Source of the DNA: Pseudopithomyces maydicus
Taxonomy: Eukaryota; Ascomycota; Dothideomycetes; Pleosporales; Didymosphaeriaceae
DNA length: 64,000 nt
Direction: 5' to 3'
Assembly (NCBI GenBank): GCA_026873275.1
Contig: JANTUC010000008.1
Location: forward strand, 806,001 to 870,000
Both the position numbers and the translations under genes were made by a program. Positions 23,016 through 34,974 of the stretch are shown piece by piece (the first letter of the stretch is position 1; each line of letters begins with the position of its first letter). The notes beneath the pieces were generated by a model that did not search any database, was not told where the DNA came from, and was given only the letters and a program-made list of their open reading frames with translations.

Positions 23016-24602
23016 GGCAGCTGCCCGCCAAGGGTACTGCATCTTAACCACTCCGCCCCAACTGTGGAATATTGCCTGATCAGACTCATATTGCATGCGT
23101 GGTTACAGTATTCTCTTCATTGTTAACAATCAAATAAGACTTTTGCTGACCTCATCGTCCAACTTCAGCTCATCTGTTTGCAATTCTAGAAGTGTGCGTA
23201 CATACACCGTGAAGCTTCCCATCACAAACAGGTTACTGATCTGCCATCGTCCCAGGATAAAGGAGCCTAAAAGTACATGTGTTTCAGATAACAGAGCCAT
23301 GATACTATGTTAGCCATTGCGTTCTCATGTCTCAAGTTTCCATACCATCGGTTCTTGCAAAAGTCAAGCGCGTTACTCTCCCTTGGTTGCTTCTCTCACC
23401 TCCATCTCATTCCAAGAAGCACTCAACTACGCAATCATGCATCGCAACGAATCCAATCTCAACACCACAACGACGTTGGGGATGCAGAAGCGGGGGCTTC
23501 GTATGTGGCAGAAATAGAGGGCTGCCTACGTGAGCATTACACGCGCATGCATATGTCGGTAGAAACTCGAGAGCTAAATAGTCCCAATGGTGTCTCCCAA
23601 GCTACCTATCACCGCCATACCACTAGCCCCTCAATGCCGATCCACCCCCACAAACCGCTGCGATCCGCGGGCATACCCCTCTGGGCCACCGATCGCGAGC
23701 ACCTGTTGCGTGCGCCGAAATTCTTGTTGGGACGCCAGGATCGCGCTGGTGTGCTTCCCACTGCATGTTCTACGACGCTTCTAGGCATTTGCGATGGAGA
23801 GGTATGGTGTTGAGGACAACGAGAGGGTGGCATCTGGCGGGACGAAGGTCGTTCTTGCTTTAATGTGGAGAAGTAGAGGAAGTGCCACGTCATTGTCATC
23901 GAAGATCGTGACTTGGATGGCACCTGGGCAAGCGTTACGTTTTTCAAAAGGGGATCAACAATCATGATGAATCGAGAAGACAACGGAATCGTTGCTCAGC
24001 GATAGACTAACAGAGCTGTGTAGCGCTGCCGAGTAGACCGAGAATAACGGGTATGGTGTGGAGCTCGCCATCGTCCGTACTGTACTTTTTGGACAGTAGT
24101 GCCACCAGTGGCAATAAGGTCAGGATCCAGCTCCACCATGCAGCTCATGACTGAAGTCATTCTGAAATCAGCTCTCCACCAAGCTCTCCACAGGGGAAGA
24201 CTTCAGCTCGAGAAAGCACGTAGTTAGCGTGTATGATATCACAAACAAAATTTTGAGCAGTGGCCACAGTAGGCTTGGAGGGGCGAACATGTGGAAGAAT
24301 ATTGTGGGTAATGGTGAAATATATTTCAGGCTAACCATACATGGTGCCCAGCGCATACATGGCGCTTCTGCGCATGCTTGCATGCATGCTGTTGGGTATC
24401 ATAATGTATGTCTCGAGCTATTCGTGTCGGCGAGAATCCTATGCGCCGCGGACTTGCCACCCAACTCCGTCCCTAAGAAAGAGCATGATGAAATATAGTG
24501 TATATGGTCGTGAGACATGACGAAAGTGAACAGACCAAGGTAGAAATTACACGGTGAAAGTAAGAAGAGTGTCATATCCAATGCAATCATGAATGGCACG
24601 GC
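23016..24602. other. Intergenic, no convincing gene
   Basis: About 1.6 kb. A 168-codon plus-strand ORF (23307-23813) and an overlapping 124-codon minus-strand ORF show no domain or splice pattern I trust. One CACCTGGGCA copy lies at 23921-23930. Confidence 0.5.
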
Positions 24603-25174
24603 TCAAGCCCATGTCTTGCTCAGGGCAAGGCCCATGTCCATGTGTTCGGCAATGGAAGAAGCAAAATCTCGGTCCACAGGAGAGCCGCTCGACCGTCGAC
24701 GCCTTTGCCTTCGTATCTGCTGCTCGGCATCCATGAGGCGCTCTTGGATCCATTGACGGTACTGAGCATCGCTGCGTACTGAGTCTGTGTTGAGGAGTTC
24801 GGTGAGCGTAGTCTTGATCTCTTTGTTGATCTCGAAGAGCTTATGGGCGTCTTGCGGGTCGGCTATGCTGTGACGATGGCGTGTGCTGGACTGCTGCATA
24901 GGAATTGGATTCGAGGTGTATTCCGGTTCAAACGACCATGTTGACGACGAAGAGAAGGATGCGCGAGGGGAAGAAGCAAGAGACGTGTGCTCGGGGGATC
25001 TTGAGATGACGGGTGCACCCAGGGACATGCGTCGTGTGATGACTTCTTGCTGGGAGGAGAGAAGCATGTACTTTTGTATGGCGTCGTGCTGGCCAACTAG
25101 TCAGCTCTGTTTCGACTGCTGCCGGTCGACGCGATACTCACATCAGCTGTCGGTAGTATAGCATTAGGCGCCAT
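24603..25174 (-). CDS. Conserved unknown protein, Ser-rich N-terminus and basic C-terminal helix
   Basis: Two exons, 25174-25142 and 25088-24603, joined over a typical 53-base intron (gtgagt...ggccag), give 172 residues. The opening reads MAPNAILPTADHDAIQKYML. A Ser-rich disordered stretch follows, then a helical part with TLTELLNTDSVRSD and an Arg-rich segment QQIRRQRRRRSS. I do not recognise a named domain. The clean intron, exact phase and protein-like composition support a real gene. The Arg cluster could be a nuclear signal, but that is only inference. Confidence 0.65.
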
Positions 25175-26609
25175 GGCGGTGATTGCAGTAGTATCGTTTC
25201 TCACACTGAAGTAGGGACTATCTCAGATGGAGATGGAGGTCGAGCAAGAAAGACTGCAGATAATAAATGCGAGCACGGCGGTGCGGGGGAGCTATTTCGA
25301 TAGTCGGTAGTCTGACGGTGAGCACGAAAGCGCTTAGACTCCCAAGGAGATGCAGGCCCGAATTGGCTGCGTTGAGAAGTGCGGAGGTGTGGCCGATGGC
25401 GCTTTCTATGGTTGGCGCGGGGTCCTTCCGAAAGCGTCGCGGTAGGCTGATATCAGGAAACGGTCGCGAGATAGAGTTCGAGGATGGGGATATGCGTAGG
25501 TAATGGTAACTATCTTGGGGTGAAAATCACTGCGTGGTGGTACGGTTGGTGCAGAGCCATGCAGCTGCTCCTTCCACGCGTCTTTTATGTGCATTCCCGC
25601 CATGACGTGAAGGTAAAAAGTGTCTCCGGGGGGAATGTTTGGGGGCGGCTGAATCCGGCGGGCACCTGCGCGGCCTCTCTGAGCATTGTTTCTGCTCTTC
25701 CCCTGCGGATCGACCGTGCCGGCTGCAGCCGCCGTTGTGATTGGCTTGATTTGCGATCGCCCTTCTGTGAAGCTGCGCAAAGCCCGCCAAGGCCTATTTC
25801 GTCAGTGGTCGCCCTGATGCCTCACGACATTCACGATCGCCCCTCAGCGGCACCCACACTCTGGTCATTGCGTGCCTGAAGATCCCATTCCCATCTCGAC
25901 AAGCGTCAGCACCTGCATGCATCATGTCCTCCACCGACGGTGGGTTTCACCGTGTGCTACGCGTTTTTTTTTCGTTACTGTGGGAGCTGCCCAAATCCTT
26001 ACCCTGCCATCTGGATCTCTGATGCTTGAGAAGGATCCGATTAAGCTCACAGCTCACGGTCCATAGCCCAACGTCAGACACTCGACGTCATGCTAGCTCA
26101 GAGCTCAGCAAATCGAATTCTGTGCGACTCCAACCGTGCATGTGCCAGCTTGTTTCAGTAATGAGATATGGATTCAGCGATCGCCCTACCACTCGTCACC
26201 GCCACGTCTCGCTAAGAAACTTAGAACAGGTTTCTTATCAGCCTCGTTCACGTGGCTTGTACGTTCCTCATTAGGCATTTACGCACAGTATTCTCCCCGT
26301 CCTCGACCGTTGGATCCGCATGATTTTTCCCGTGACGTGGGCGGATGTAACACGGCCGCCGGGTAATGGGGACGGTTACCGAGTCTTGTTTCTTGGAGGA
26401 TCGTCCACAAAATCTTGGTAGGAACATTCTAGACCTTCTAGCAGGCTGCGACTGTAGTTCTAAACCAAGATTCGGCACGTTCCTCCCGTGTTTTTACCTC
26501 ACTTGCAATTCCCCGCGCTGAGGTTGGTCCGTCTAACAGCTTAGACAAGAATCATGATACACTCACCCACTCACTATTCCACCACTAGCCTGTCCGATAG
26601 GTACATTTC
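25175..26609. other. Intergenic, no gene recognised
   Basis: About 1.4 kb upstream of the Ser-rich gene. It carries a T8 run near 25966. Small ORFs show no pattern. Confidence 0.5.
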
Positions 26610-27236
26610 TTACTTGTCCCAATCTAATGGATGCCCCTGTCTTGGTCTTTTTCTCGCCGCCCAAGGTCGTTGGAGTTTCTTGGTCGCATAGTCCTGGAGC
26701 AGCTTGTGAGTCTCGGGATCGAGCTTACGCTGCACCCTTCGTACTTCATCTTCGAACGGCTCCTCGATTTCAATACCGTCTTCAAGCAGTCTGCTTAAGA
26801 CTGTTGCATTGCGCTCTTGTAGTGCAAGTAGCGCCAGACTCGTGCGCATGCATTGTGCATGGGCTTCGCTTATTTTGCTCAGAGCAACTTGTATTCCATC
26901 CATATTACTCTCTCGATAGGCAGCGAACACATCCTCATAGGGTTGTGAGTCTAACAAGATCAGTGTCTTGTATCACAATCGAAAAAATTGCATACTCTCC
27001 GGTTTGCTGTCCTCATGTCCACAGGTTATCCAACAGTTGAGACTGAAACCCACCGGATCCACGTCTTCAAGCTCGTTTTGTATATGAACGTCCGCCTTGT
27101 GATGTACGCCATCCTTCACCAAATGCTTGAAGATGGCGTGGAAGTAGTCTGCTTCTGTAATCTCTCCCGACAACTTTCTGTAGTAGGCTTGGCGGAAGCA
27201 AGGATTAGGAGCCCTGGTAGGGAATGATCCTGCCAT
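26610..27236 (-). CDS. Unknown two-exon protein, 193 residues
   Basis: Exon 1 27236-26996 and exon 2 26950-26610 are separated by a 45-base intron (gtatgc...ttgttag), with frame kept. Exon 1 carries YRKLSGEITEADYFHAIFKH, followed by a short stretch resembling an acidic surface loop. Exon 2 is mostly helical, rich in Glu, Leu and Arg, and ends HPLDWDK. I recognise no domain. Helical, charged composition and clean splicing argue for a small soluble protein. Confidence 0.6.
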
Positions 27237-27491
27237 GTTGATTCGCAGTGGAACCTACGTAAGTAGTTACATGTCTTCCACGAGTGGTGCGGGGTGCGTT
27301 TCCCATTTATCAAGACAGAGTTGCTGCTGCGGCCCCCAGACTGAGCCGCTTACCCAAGCAACTCGCACGACAGCAAAGACGAGTGGACATTCGAAGCGAG
27401 GACGGGGCCGAAAAATGACGATGTGAAGTGGCACGAGGGTGTTGGGTGTCTCAAGTAGTTCAGCTCAGGTGTAGAGTGATCCGAGACGGCA

Positions 27492-28106
27492 TTATTCTTG
27501 CGTGTTTATACGCTCGCTCCAGAAACCCTTGCCATAGCTGACGAGGATCTCCTGGCCTTTGGCGACACCCTTGGAGTACTTGCCACTCTTTCCAGCGCGC
27601 AGTGTGAACACACCCACTCTCTTTTCCACTTTGGCGTTTCCGAGGTCGATATATACGTCTCGGAACTCAGCATTGGGCCCGCTCGCTACACCTCTGTAGT
27701 CATTGATGAACCTTGCTTCATTGCCCATCTGCGATGCGTCCACGCCGATTCCATGTTCGCGGTCCAGCGACAGGTCGTAGTCGGAGGATTCGTCAGTTTC
27801 TGCCTGACCATGCACGTAACCCAGGTAGGGTAGGATGAAGGCGTCTGGAGGCAGATTTTGCGCGGCGAAGAGGCCGTACTGACCGTTGGCAGGATGAGAG
27901 GCATTGGAAATGGGGGTTATCTTGACATTGGAATAGGGAGCTACGGCAGTGCGCGCCTGGTCGCCTGCGGGAAGGCCAGGCTTTGGCAAGACCAAGGCGG
28001 CTACTACGTCGCCCGTCAGTTTTTTGGAGTAGCACGGCTGGCGCAGGTACGGCAGCTGCGACGGCCAGTTCTTAGGCACGCCTGAGTGTGCGTTCTTCGA
28101 GGGCAT
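27492..28106 (-). CDS. SET-domain protein
   Basis: A single exon of 204 residues starting MPSKNAHSGVPKNW. The frame remains open upstream to 28709, but that part is low in conservation and contains the promoter-side repeat at 28176-28208, so the ATG at 28106 is preferred. The core shows the SET pattern: GQYGLFAAQNLPPDAFI (N-terminal SET strand), YLGYVHG, then GNEARFINDYRG, the equivalent of the NHS-containing cofactor site, and a C-terminal EILVSYGKGFW. SET proteins transfer methyl groups from S-adenosylmethionine to lysines of histones or other proteins. The target is unknown. The domain call is from motif reading. Confidence 0.75.
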   Translation of the reverse strand: MPSKNAHSGVPKNWPSQLPYLRQPCYSKKLTGDVVAALVLPKPGLPAGDQARTAVAPYSNVKITPISNASHPANGQYGLFAAQNLPPDAFILPYLGYVHGQAETDESSDYDLSLDREHGIGVDASQMGNEARFINDYRGVASGPNAEFRDVYIDLGNAKVEKRVGVFTLRAGKSGKYSKGVAKGQEILVSYGKGFWSERINTQE

Positions 28107-28175
28107 TGTGTTCTGTTTGAGATGGTCAACTTGAAACCATGGCCCAACAGGTCCGCGAGCAGGGTGTGATGCATG

Positions 28176-28208
28176 TACAGAGGATACAGGATACAGAGGA
28201 TACAGAGG
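28176..28208. repeat. Short GGATACAG-type tandem repeat
   Basis: Several near-copies of AGGATACAG(AGG) occur in a row just upstream of the SET gene. Confidence 0.7.
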
Positions 28209-29538
28209 GGAGGATAAGGAGGAGGCTCTGGCGTCGAAGCAGGAGAGGGGCACCTGGGCACAGTGGGGATCAGGCAGGAGTGACTCGCAGCCGGCCCCAC
28301 CCCACCTGTCTTCCCCCACCCACCACCGGACCATGCATCCCAACACCTCACTCCACACCCAAACACCCTCTGCTCTTGCACGCCTTGTCACCATTTGTGC
28401 GGCGAGGCTCGCACCCAGCGTCGGCGGCAAGTCTTTGTTATCGCGCACGCGACCTGGACGTGCCGCGTTGTTTCTTACCGTTGCATGGCCCAATATCGGC
28501 CATTGGCCATGGCGTGCGCTAAGAGCACAAAGGCGCATCTGCAAGGCTTCTGGAGCGAGATTGCCCCGGGCCCCGAGTTGGGAACAAGCAAGAAACCGAT
28601 ATCGACAAGCTATTGTCCAGCGCTCGCATTCTGTCTGCACCGGCTTGTTGCCCGAGACGCACCAAGTACATGGTCCAGATGATGGAAGCGTCGCCCTACA
28701 TATGTACATGGCGGGTGTACATATGTGCTACCGCCGAGGGGGCCGTGGTCGCGACAAATCCCCCAGCTTTGTGCTGACCTGGTGGGCGGCGGTACTCGCC
28801 CCCGGCTGACTGCAGTCTGCCCCTACTTTTTTTAGTGTGCGTTCCAGACGCAGGAACCCGCACAGAATCGACATGTCAATTATGGAGCCCCAACGCCAAT
28901 TTTGGTATTGCACGAGCTGCCGATTAGTCGTCATCGATCAACTGTGGGGAGTCGATTCCAACGCTCTTCTCCACTATTGATTGCTCTACTGCTGGTCCCA
29001 GCTCCCGAGAACCGCGGGCCACCGTGCAACAGCACGGTTAACATGCGCACCCGCACAGGAAGCGCACACGGGCTGGATCCTACACCGAGTTTGACCCCGT
29101 CGACCTCTCTCACGACGAAGCCGTCCCTCTGCAACGCTGATGTTCATGCGGCTCTAACGCTGCGGAGAGCTTACCGCGACGGGCTAGTTGACGGTTATGC
29201 ACCACAACGCCCTACATGCACAATCTTTGCACAAAACAACGTCGAAGCTGAAGCGGCTTAGGCCCAGACAGTGAGTTGCTGACACGGCAGAACTACTGGC
29301 AAGGCAAAGCAATTCTTTAATTTCGTTTCCTTGTCGTCTGCCCATTTGGGGGCACAATAACCATGCCAGGGTCCGGGCTCATATCAAGCTCCCCCTATTC
29401 CGTATCGCCCGACTCATCTGCCATGGGCGCCACTCGCATGGCCAAGGCCCCGAAAGAATACAAACGAATGCAACCATGCGAGCGGTACCCCTGTCGGGCG
29501 CCTGGACGGGCTAAGTCAGCCATGTTGTGCACACTGGA

Positions 29539-29545
29539 TATAAAG
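29539..29545 (+). promoter_or_regulatory. TATA box of the GPI-type wall protein
   Basis: TATAAAG lies 151 bases before the start codon, consistent with a strongly expressed gene. Confidence 0.6.
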
Positions 29546-29689
29546 TGCTACCAGCCCGTCACCATTCGATTTCTTCACCACACACTCACTACATAATACA
29601 CCGGTCTTTGCCGATTTCATTCGCTTTCAACGACGTCCTCGACCTATACTTAATACCTCCGCGTAATAATACCCAACCCTACAATCAAA

Positions 29690-30258
29690 ATGAAGTCCTT
29701 CGCCGTCGCTGCTTTCGTGGCCGTTGCCGCCGCCGTCCCTCAGTACGAGGTCGCCCCCCGGCATACAACTCCACCTCCGCTGTTGAGACCCCCGCCTACT
29801 CTACCAAGGTCGAGGTTCCCTCCTACAGCGCTGCTCCCACCACCTCCTCGGTCGAGTACCACGCCACCACCGTTGAGTGCACTGGCCCTACTGAGGTCCC
29901 CGTCGGCCCCAGCTACACCTACACCTACACCGGCTCTGAGACCACCACCCTGACCTTCTCCTACCCCGCCTCCTACCCTGCTGGCGAGTACACTCCCGTC
30001 CCGGTTGTGCCCAGCGCCCCCGTTTACCCCACCGGCAACGCCACCGTTCCCCAGCCCCCGGCTGGCACTGGCGCTCCTGTATGTATACCACATCTGAAGG
30101 ACGAAGCAGTTACTTACCAAATTGTAGGCTCCCCCACTGGCACTGGTTCTTACACCACCCCCAGCAACCCCCCTGAGGTCAGCGAGTTCCCTGGTGCCGC
30201 TGGCAAGACTGGTCTCTCCATGCTTGCTGTTGCCGGTGCCCTCGCTGCTTTCTTGTAA
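29690..30258 (+). CDS. Small GPI-anchored cell-wall-type protein, one or two apparent frameshifts
   Basis: Starts with a signal peptide (MKSFAVAAFVAVAAAVPQ), then a Thr/Ser/Pro/Tyr-rich middle, and ends with a hydrophobic tail (GLSMLAVAGALAAFL) typical of GPI addition. The frame breaks at the six-C run 29754-29759; one more C joins the signal peptide to PAYNSTSAVETPAYSTKVE. A 49-base intron (30079-30127, gtatgt...ttgtag) would need a second missing C at 30131-30135 to keep frame (about 173 residues). Without splicing the frame stays open (about 189 residues). The protein is probably an abundant wall or surface protein, and codon use is strongly C-ending, as in highly expressed genes. No enzyme domain. 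Confidence 0.75.
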
Positions 30259-31946
30259 GCGGCTTCCTCTCTGAAGATCTCTGGACTTGTCTGGTCCTGG
30301 GGTTCGACGAGAAGAAGGGGGAAAGAGGTTCGAAGTCACGGATTGGATTCTGCCACGGATGACGACCAGCAATTCTGCTTCACGATGGATGCATTGTGGG
30401 GATGGAGTTCTGGTGTATTCCCCGTAATACCGCGCGCCTGTGCGCCGCAGCTTTCGATTGTACACTTTAATATTGCGCTTGGTCGATGAGCTATTGCCCG
30501 CCATTCAGCTCAGAGGAACTTGTGTGTGGTCTGGTGGATTCGCATGTTCATGACGTAGCTACTTGATAGTCGACAAGTTTAATTGACATGGTATCCGCCC
30601 TTAAAGCATGCTTTGTTTTGCCATTGTTGTGACTGTATTTGTTCTTTAAGGGGAAAATATTTACATGGTTTTTGTAAAAAATTCGGTGGATTGGGACGCG
30701 TTGCTCTGTGTAATGTGTTTCTGGTATCTGGACGTAATCCTATCATCTAAAGTGACTACTCGTTGGGGTACCAAGTTGACCTGGAAAAGCGAAATTACCA
30801 CCAACGCCACGGCGCTTGGTAGCCCGCTGTGCCGCCTTGTCATCACGGCGCTGACCCGTGCGTGATGTCTGACAGTTTTGGTCTCGCTTACGGCCACCAC
30901 TGACGTGCTTTGTGAAAGATCAGGTAAATTGTCGCATGGAATGTCTTGTCTTGTCCACGGGTGCACGTGTGCAGGGAACAATGCGAGAACCTTTGGTGAA
31001 TTGGACATCACGCGACAAAACAATAGAAACTAAAAATATGCAAATGAATGGCGCCGACCCCGGGCCATTCAAGGGTTATGGCAGCGGGACGTTACAGTTT
31101 CAATAAATCCATCTTACTGCATTCATCACACCGTTTGATTCCGCGCTCGGATACCTGTTCTTATCTTCCTGCCCCCAAACTACATCTCCGCCAGTAGGTT
31201 GTCTTCCTGTAAGAAGTGCCTGTTGGTGAGACAATCCCTTGAGGCTTCCCCAGTAAAGTCTATATAGGTAGTATGTGCCGCAAGGTTTACGTTTCACCAC
31301 AGTGGGTAATCGCACCGCTCGATGTTGGACGTTTTTGACGTCAAGTCTGATGGTGTTCGTCTGACAGGGATGCCATGTTGTGTTTGTAACACGACGCAAT
31401 GAGGCTTCCACGTTGCCATGCGAAACGACGGGATTGTGTGCATACATATGTATGCACAGATCAACTGTCTACCAAACCCAACCGGCCCTCTGGCTACCAC
31501 AACCTATGTATCATTGCCTGCAGTACTCCAACATTGGATATGAAGATTTCTAATCGCCATTTTATCTCTTGAATCAGATTGTAATCTGTCTCTTTTGTGT
31601 ATTTGTCTTGTCGAGGTTACAGGCACCGTGAGCTTATAATGTATGTCGTATTTTCGTCGTCCTGCTGCAGTGAAGAACCCCAAATATGCTACTATGATTC
31701 CAATTTCTTCTTTCATGTTGCAGAACGCAAGTGTCCAAGTAAACATCTTTACATGTGGTCTTTCAATCTGAGCATGGCAAAGAGACGCGGAAGTGTTCCG
31801 TACACCTGCTTCCGACGCGGAACGATGCCCCGCACATCTCGACTACGCAAGACAGGTAGACTATGATCTACAAAAAGGTCGCCGTAACTCTCCCCTCTAG
31901 ATTCTTTCAACCGTCACGTCATCTCCTCAATCTCCATTTGAGCACC
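30259..31946. other. Intergenic, no gene recognised
   Basis: About 1.7 kb between two plus-strand genes. A perfect CRE-type palindrome lies at 31336-31343. Nothing else supported. Confidence 0.5.
31336..31343. promoter_or_regulatory. CRE-like palindrome TGACGTCA
   Basis: Perfect bZIP (Atf1/AtfA-type) site about 600 bases upstream of the dehydrogenase start. Binding is inferred only. Confidence 0.35.
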
Positions 31947-32762
31947 ATGTCTGTCCAGAGAGTCGCTTTAATAACAGCGAGTTCGGCCGGTTTAGGAGCC
32001 CAAGTAGCTCGCGCCCTTGCACCAGACTTCCGCGTGGTAAACTCCATTCCGTCCCAAGTCGGTTCGAACTATTCAAATGATATAAGCCAGGTTATCAATT
32101 ATGCTTCGAACTCTTCTCGAGCTGAACAGCTCGTTGAAGAGCTTTCTAGCGTCCCTAGCGTTTACTCCAATCCCACCAACCCACGGTTCCACACACTTCA
32201 AGCCGACGTATCCTCAAAATCCTCTGTTGAAGCACTTGTAAAAGACACTATAAAAACTATGGGTCGTCTTGATGTGGTAGTTTCGAACGCCGGCTGGACC
32301 CGCATGACCAACTTCCTTAATATCGACGAAGCAGTTGTGGACGAGGATTGGGATCGATGTTTCATAATGAATGTCAAGACCCACCTTTGGCTTGCTTATG
32401 CCGCGAAAGACGCCTTGGCCGAATCCGAAGGGACTTTTATCACCACCGCATCTGTAGCGGGCGTTAAGCCGTCAGGATCGAGCTTGGCATACAGTGTCAC
32501 CAAAGCGGCACAGATCCATCTTGCGAAGGGTCTGGCGGTGATACTGGCTCCGAAAATAAGAGTCAACAGCGTGAGCCCCGGAATGATGCTGACAGAATGG
32601 GGGTTAAAGTTTCCGGTTGCAAAGCGAGAAAAGGCCATCGAGAACACCAAACTAAAGCGCTTAGCCACGGTCGAGGATGTAGCAGATCAGATTCGCACGC
32701 TGGCGTTGAGTCGGAGTGTGACAGGACAGAATCTATGCATTGATGGTGGGTCTTCGATTTAG
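31947..32762 (+). CDS. Short-chain dehydrogenase/reductase, soluble
   Basis: Two exons, 31947-32036 and 32091-32762, give 253 residues, the standard length for a classical SDR. The 54-base intron (gtaaac...gccag) is a multiple of three and lacks a stop, so the frame is also open unspliced; splicing restores the expected strand FRVVINYASNSSRAEQL. The cofactor loop reads ITASSAGLG instead of TGxxxGxG. NAG follows, then catalytic YSVTK, then a C-terminal GQNLCIDGG as in FabG-like members. Substrate unknown. An open upstream extension (from 31863) is ignored because the ATG at 31947 directly precedes the first strand. Confidence 0.88.
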   Translation: MSVQRVALITASSAGLGAQVARALAPDFRVVNSIPSQVGSNYSNDISQVINYASNSSRAEQLVEELSSVPSVYSNPTNPRFHTLQADVSSKSSVEALVKDTIKTMGRLDVVVSNAGWTRMTNFLNIDEAVVDEDWDRCFIMNVKTHLWLAYAAKDALAESEGTFITTASVAGVKPSGSSLAYSVTKAAQIHLAKGLAVILAPKIRVNSVSPGMMLTEWGLKFPVAKREKAIENTKLKRLATVEDVADQIRTLALSRSVTGQNLCIDGGSSI

Positions 32763-32993
32763 GACAGCTTTCAAGCGATATTCATGTTTTTATGTTGTTG
32801 CAAATATAAATTGACTTGCTTTGTCTACGACCTCGGGTGGGCCAATGCATTGAATGGAGTAAGAGGAGATATTAGAGACTAATGATAACCATGGAAGGAC
32901 TGTACATGCTATCTCTCAACATTTTCACAACTTCGTGCCCAATTGATATCATAACATGGTCCCTCACACCATTCAAACAAATGTAGACCACGT

Positions 32994-34376
32994 CTACCAA
33001 GTAGTAGGGACCCGAGAATACTCATCGCGGCTGATATTGAGATCGTCAAAAATAGAATCGTCACCTCGGAGTAGGTCAGCAAGCAGCATGTATTACCTGC
33101 AGTGGTTCCATACCATTGAGCTGCTCCACGCGCAGTTCATCCTCGTGCTCCAATTGTTCCAATTCCTCTTTCGGAGGCTCCTTGTCATACTTCTGGTCTT
33201 TCCGAATAGCTTCTACAGCCTTGTCTGTGTGCTCGCCAATGAGCAAAATTTGAGTGTTAGGGTAATCCAAATAGTTAGGCTTCACCTCAGACCATGCGAG
33301 ACCTCGGAATTCCTGGATAATTCTGTGTATATCAACATTTGAACAAGTAGTCATTAGTTTCATGTACCGCACTCACTCTTTCGGAAAGTTTGGGGCCTGT
33401 GGCAAGTTCGTATTTGCTGGACCAGGCCGTTCGGGGTTTTTGACACTTATGACGAAACTGCCTCGCGATCGAAGCCCAAGATCTTCTTGCACTTCACCGA
33501 GCTCTGATGGTATAGTTATAGCATATACAAGATGCGTTGAACGGTCTTCAGTGCGCGTTATAAAATATACACCCTCCGCGATAGTAGCCACAGGTTCCGT
33601 ACGACGAGTGCCCTGGGTTTTCGTTTCATACTCCTCACCCCGGAAGAAATCGTCTTTGAGATCTTGTATCGTAGTGTTCGCTTTTTCTACAAACGCCATA
33701 AAGCGGTCGCTGTGACATTTGGGGAAAACCTTCTTCGGTAATGCCAGAAGACGGTTGTTTTCGAGATCTGGAAGAACTCCCTCGCCTATAATCTTGTGTT
33801 ATTGGAGTATGCTTCTGTGATTTAAGTATTTGGCTCACCCAGTTTTGTTCCGAGCGGCAGGGGGCGTAACACAAAGTACGTGCGCTGAAGATCACCCACA
33901 CTTTCGGAATCATCCACTCCCACGCGATTTCTCGCAAAGAAATACACGATACCCTTCTCCAAAATGTTCGATGCAATTTTCTTCTCTCTCTGAGATGACT
34001 CTTGTACCGCATTATTATCTTTAGAGCCTGTACTCTTTATGCTATTAGAATTAAAGGTATCGATTTTCTCGTTGGCCTCAATATCTTCAGCTTTCTCGCT
34101 GATTTCAATTCCAGCTCCTGCTTCTTCGTTATCACTCTTCTCATCAGTGTTTTCAATCGCAGTATCCCCAATCCCTGCACCCTTGGTAGGGGTTGTGGGC
34201 GGACCCGCTACATTGTCGTTGGAAAATGTCTCCTCAATGGTCCTCTGCTTCACAGCTTTGCGGGTCTGCTTGGGCGAACTAATCTCGGCTTTCCTCTTGG
34301 AACCAGCCACAACATCTCCTTTCTTCGGGGCAGTATCGGTATCGTTGTTATGCATTGAAGCCCGTGTGTTTGGCAT
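32994..34376 (-). CDS. Conserved fungal protein of unknown function
   Basis: Four exons on the minus strand, 34376-33839, 33785-33377, 33322-33114 and 33064-32994, with introns of 53, 54 and 49 bases. The joined protein has 408 residues. The first ~130 residues are charged and disordered with a basic KRK patch. A compact domain follows, beginning EKGIVYFFARNRVGVDD and including TYFVLRPLPLGTKLG, RFMAFVEKANTTIQDL and GSFVISVKNPERPG. The tail is acidic. I recall similar proteins across ascomycetes with no defined role. The basic patch suggests a nuclear location. The last intron is chosen because it gives an acidic tail ending RVPTTW. Confidence 0.75.
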
Positions 34377-34974
34377 TGGTGTGTGGTTGTGAGAAGTATG
34401 GGTGATTGTGAGGTAGAGTAGCAATTGGAAAGAAACAAGAGATCCGTACTTTAAAGAGAAAAGCGCAATGCATGCGTCTGTTTATGACTTTGCTCGATGT
34501 TTAGCGCGATTTCTACAACGCGTCACAGACGCGTAGTAACGCTGACGTCACGATTTAAGACTCGATCAGCAAGTCATGCTTGGGGAGCCGAACTACTATG
34601 CCTTTTACAATGGATTCTCCTATGTTTGATGCTACATTTTTATAGTTCTCGAGCTGGAGCCTGCAAAGCGTTCTCGCCGTGCAATTTGCTGATGATGTCT
34701 CGGTAACAGCATGGATCGATTGTTTTGACGTATGATTTAGCTAGATTATATTTTGGGACATCAGCGAGTTGGATACTGTGGGCTTGATGAGCTTCCAAGT
34801 GATGGCTACTGCTTTGAGTTATTTGGTCCATCTGTCGTGGTTTACAAACTAGGAAAGACAGGTTCACATCATGACGACAGAGTGCAGAGACGGCATCAAT
34901 GTTGCTTCCTTGAATGTCCAACGATGATTTCGTTGGTGACGAGCGCGAGACAAAGCGTTCGCCCGATGATGGGT
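34377..34974. other. Intergenic, promoter of the conserved unknown gene
   Basis: 598 bases between two minus-strand genes. It holds a CRE-like palindrome. No ORF supported. Confidence 0.55.
34543..34550. promoter_or_regulatory. CRE-like palindrome TGACGTCA
   Basis: Perfect bZIP-type site 167 bases upstream of the start codon of the conserved unknown gene; a nearby ACGCGT also occurs. Confidence 0.4.

Larger units (their letters stand above)
28107..29689. other. Intergenic between divergent genes
   Basis: About 1.6 kb. It carries a CACCTGGGCA at 28251-28260, a short tandem repeat, and a TATA box near the right end for the wall-protein gene. ORFs are unconvincing. Confidence 0.5.

Noticed and set aside
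23307..23813. 168-codon plus-strand ORF
   Set aside because: No recognisable domain or signal, overlaps another ORF of equal quality; not enough to call a gene.
28107..28709. N-terminal extension of the SET-domain frame by 201 codons
   Set aside because: Low-complexity, includes a tandem repeat and the likely promoter; the ATG at 28106 directly precedes protein-like sequence.
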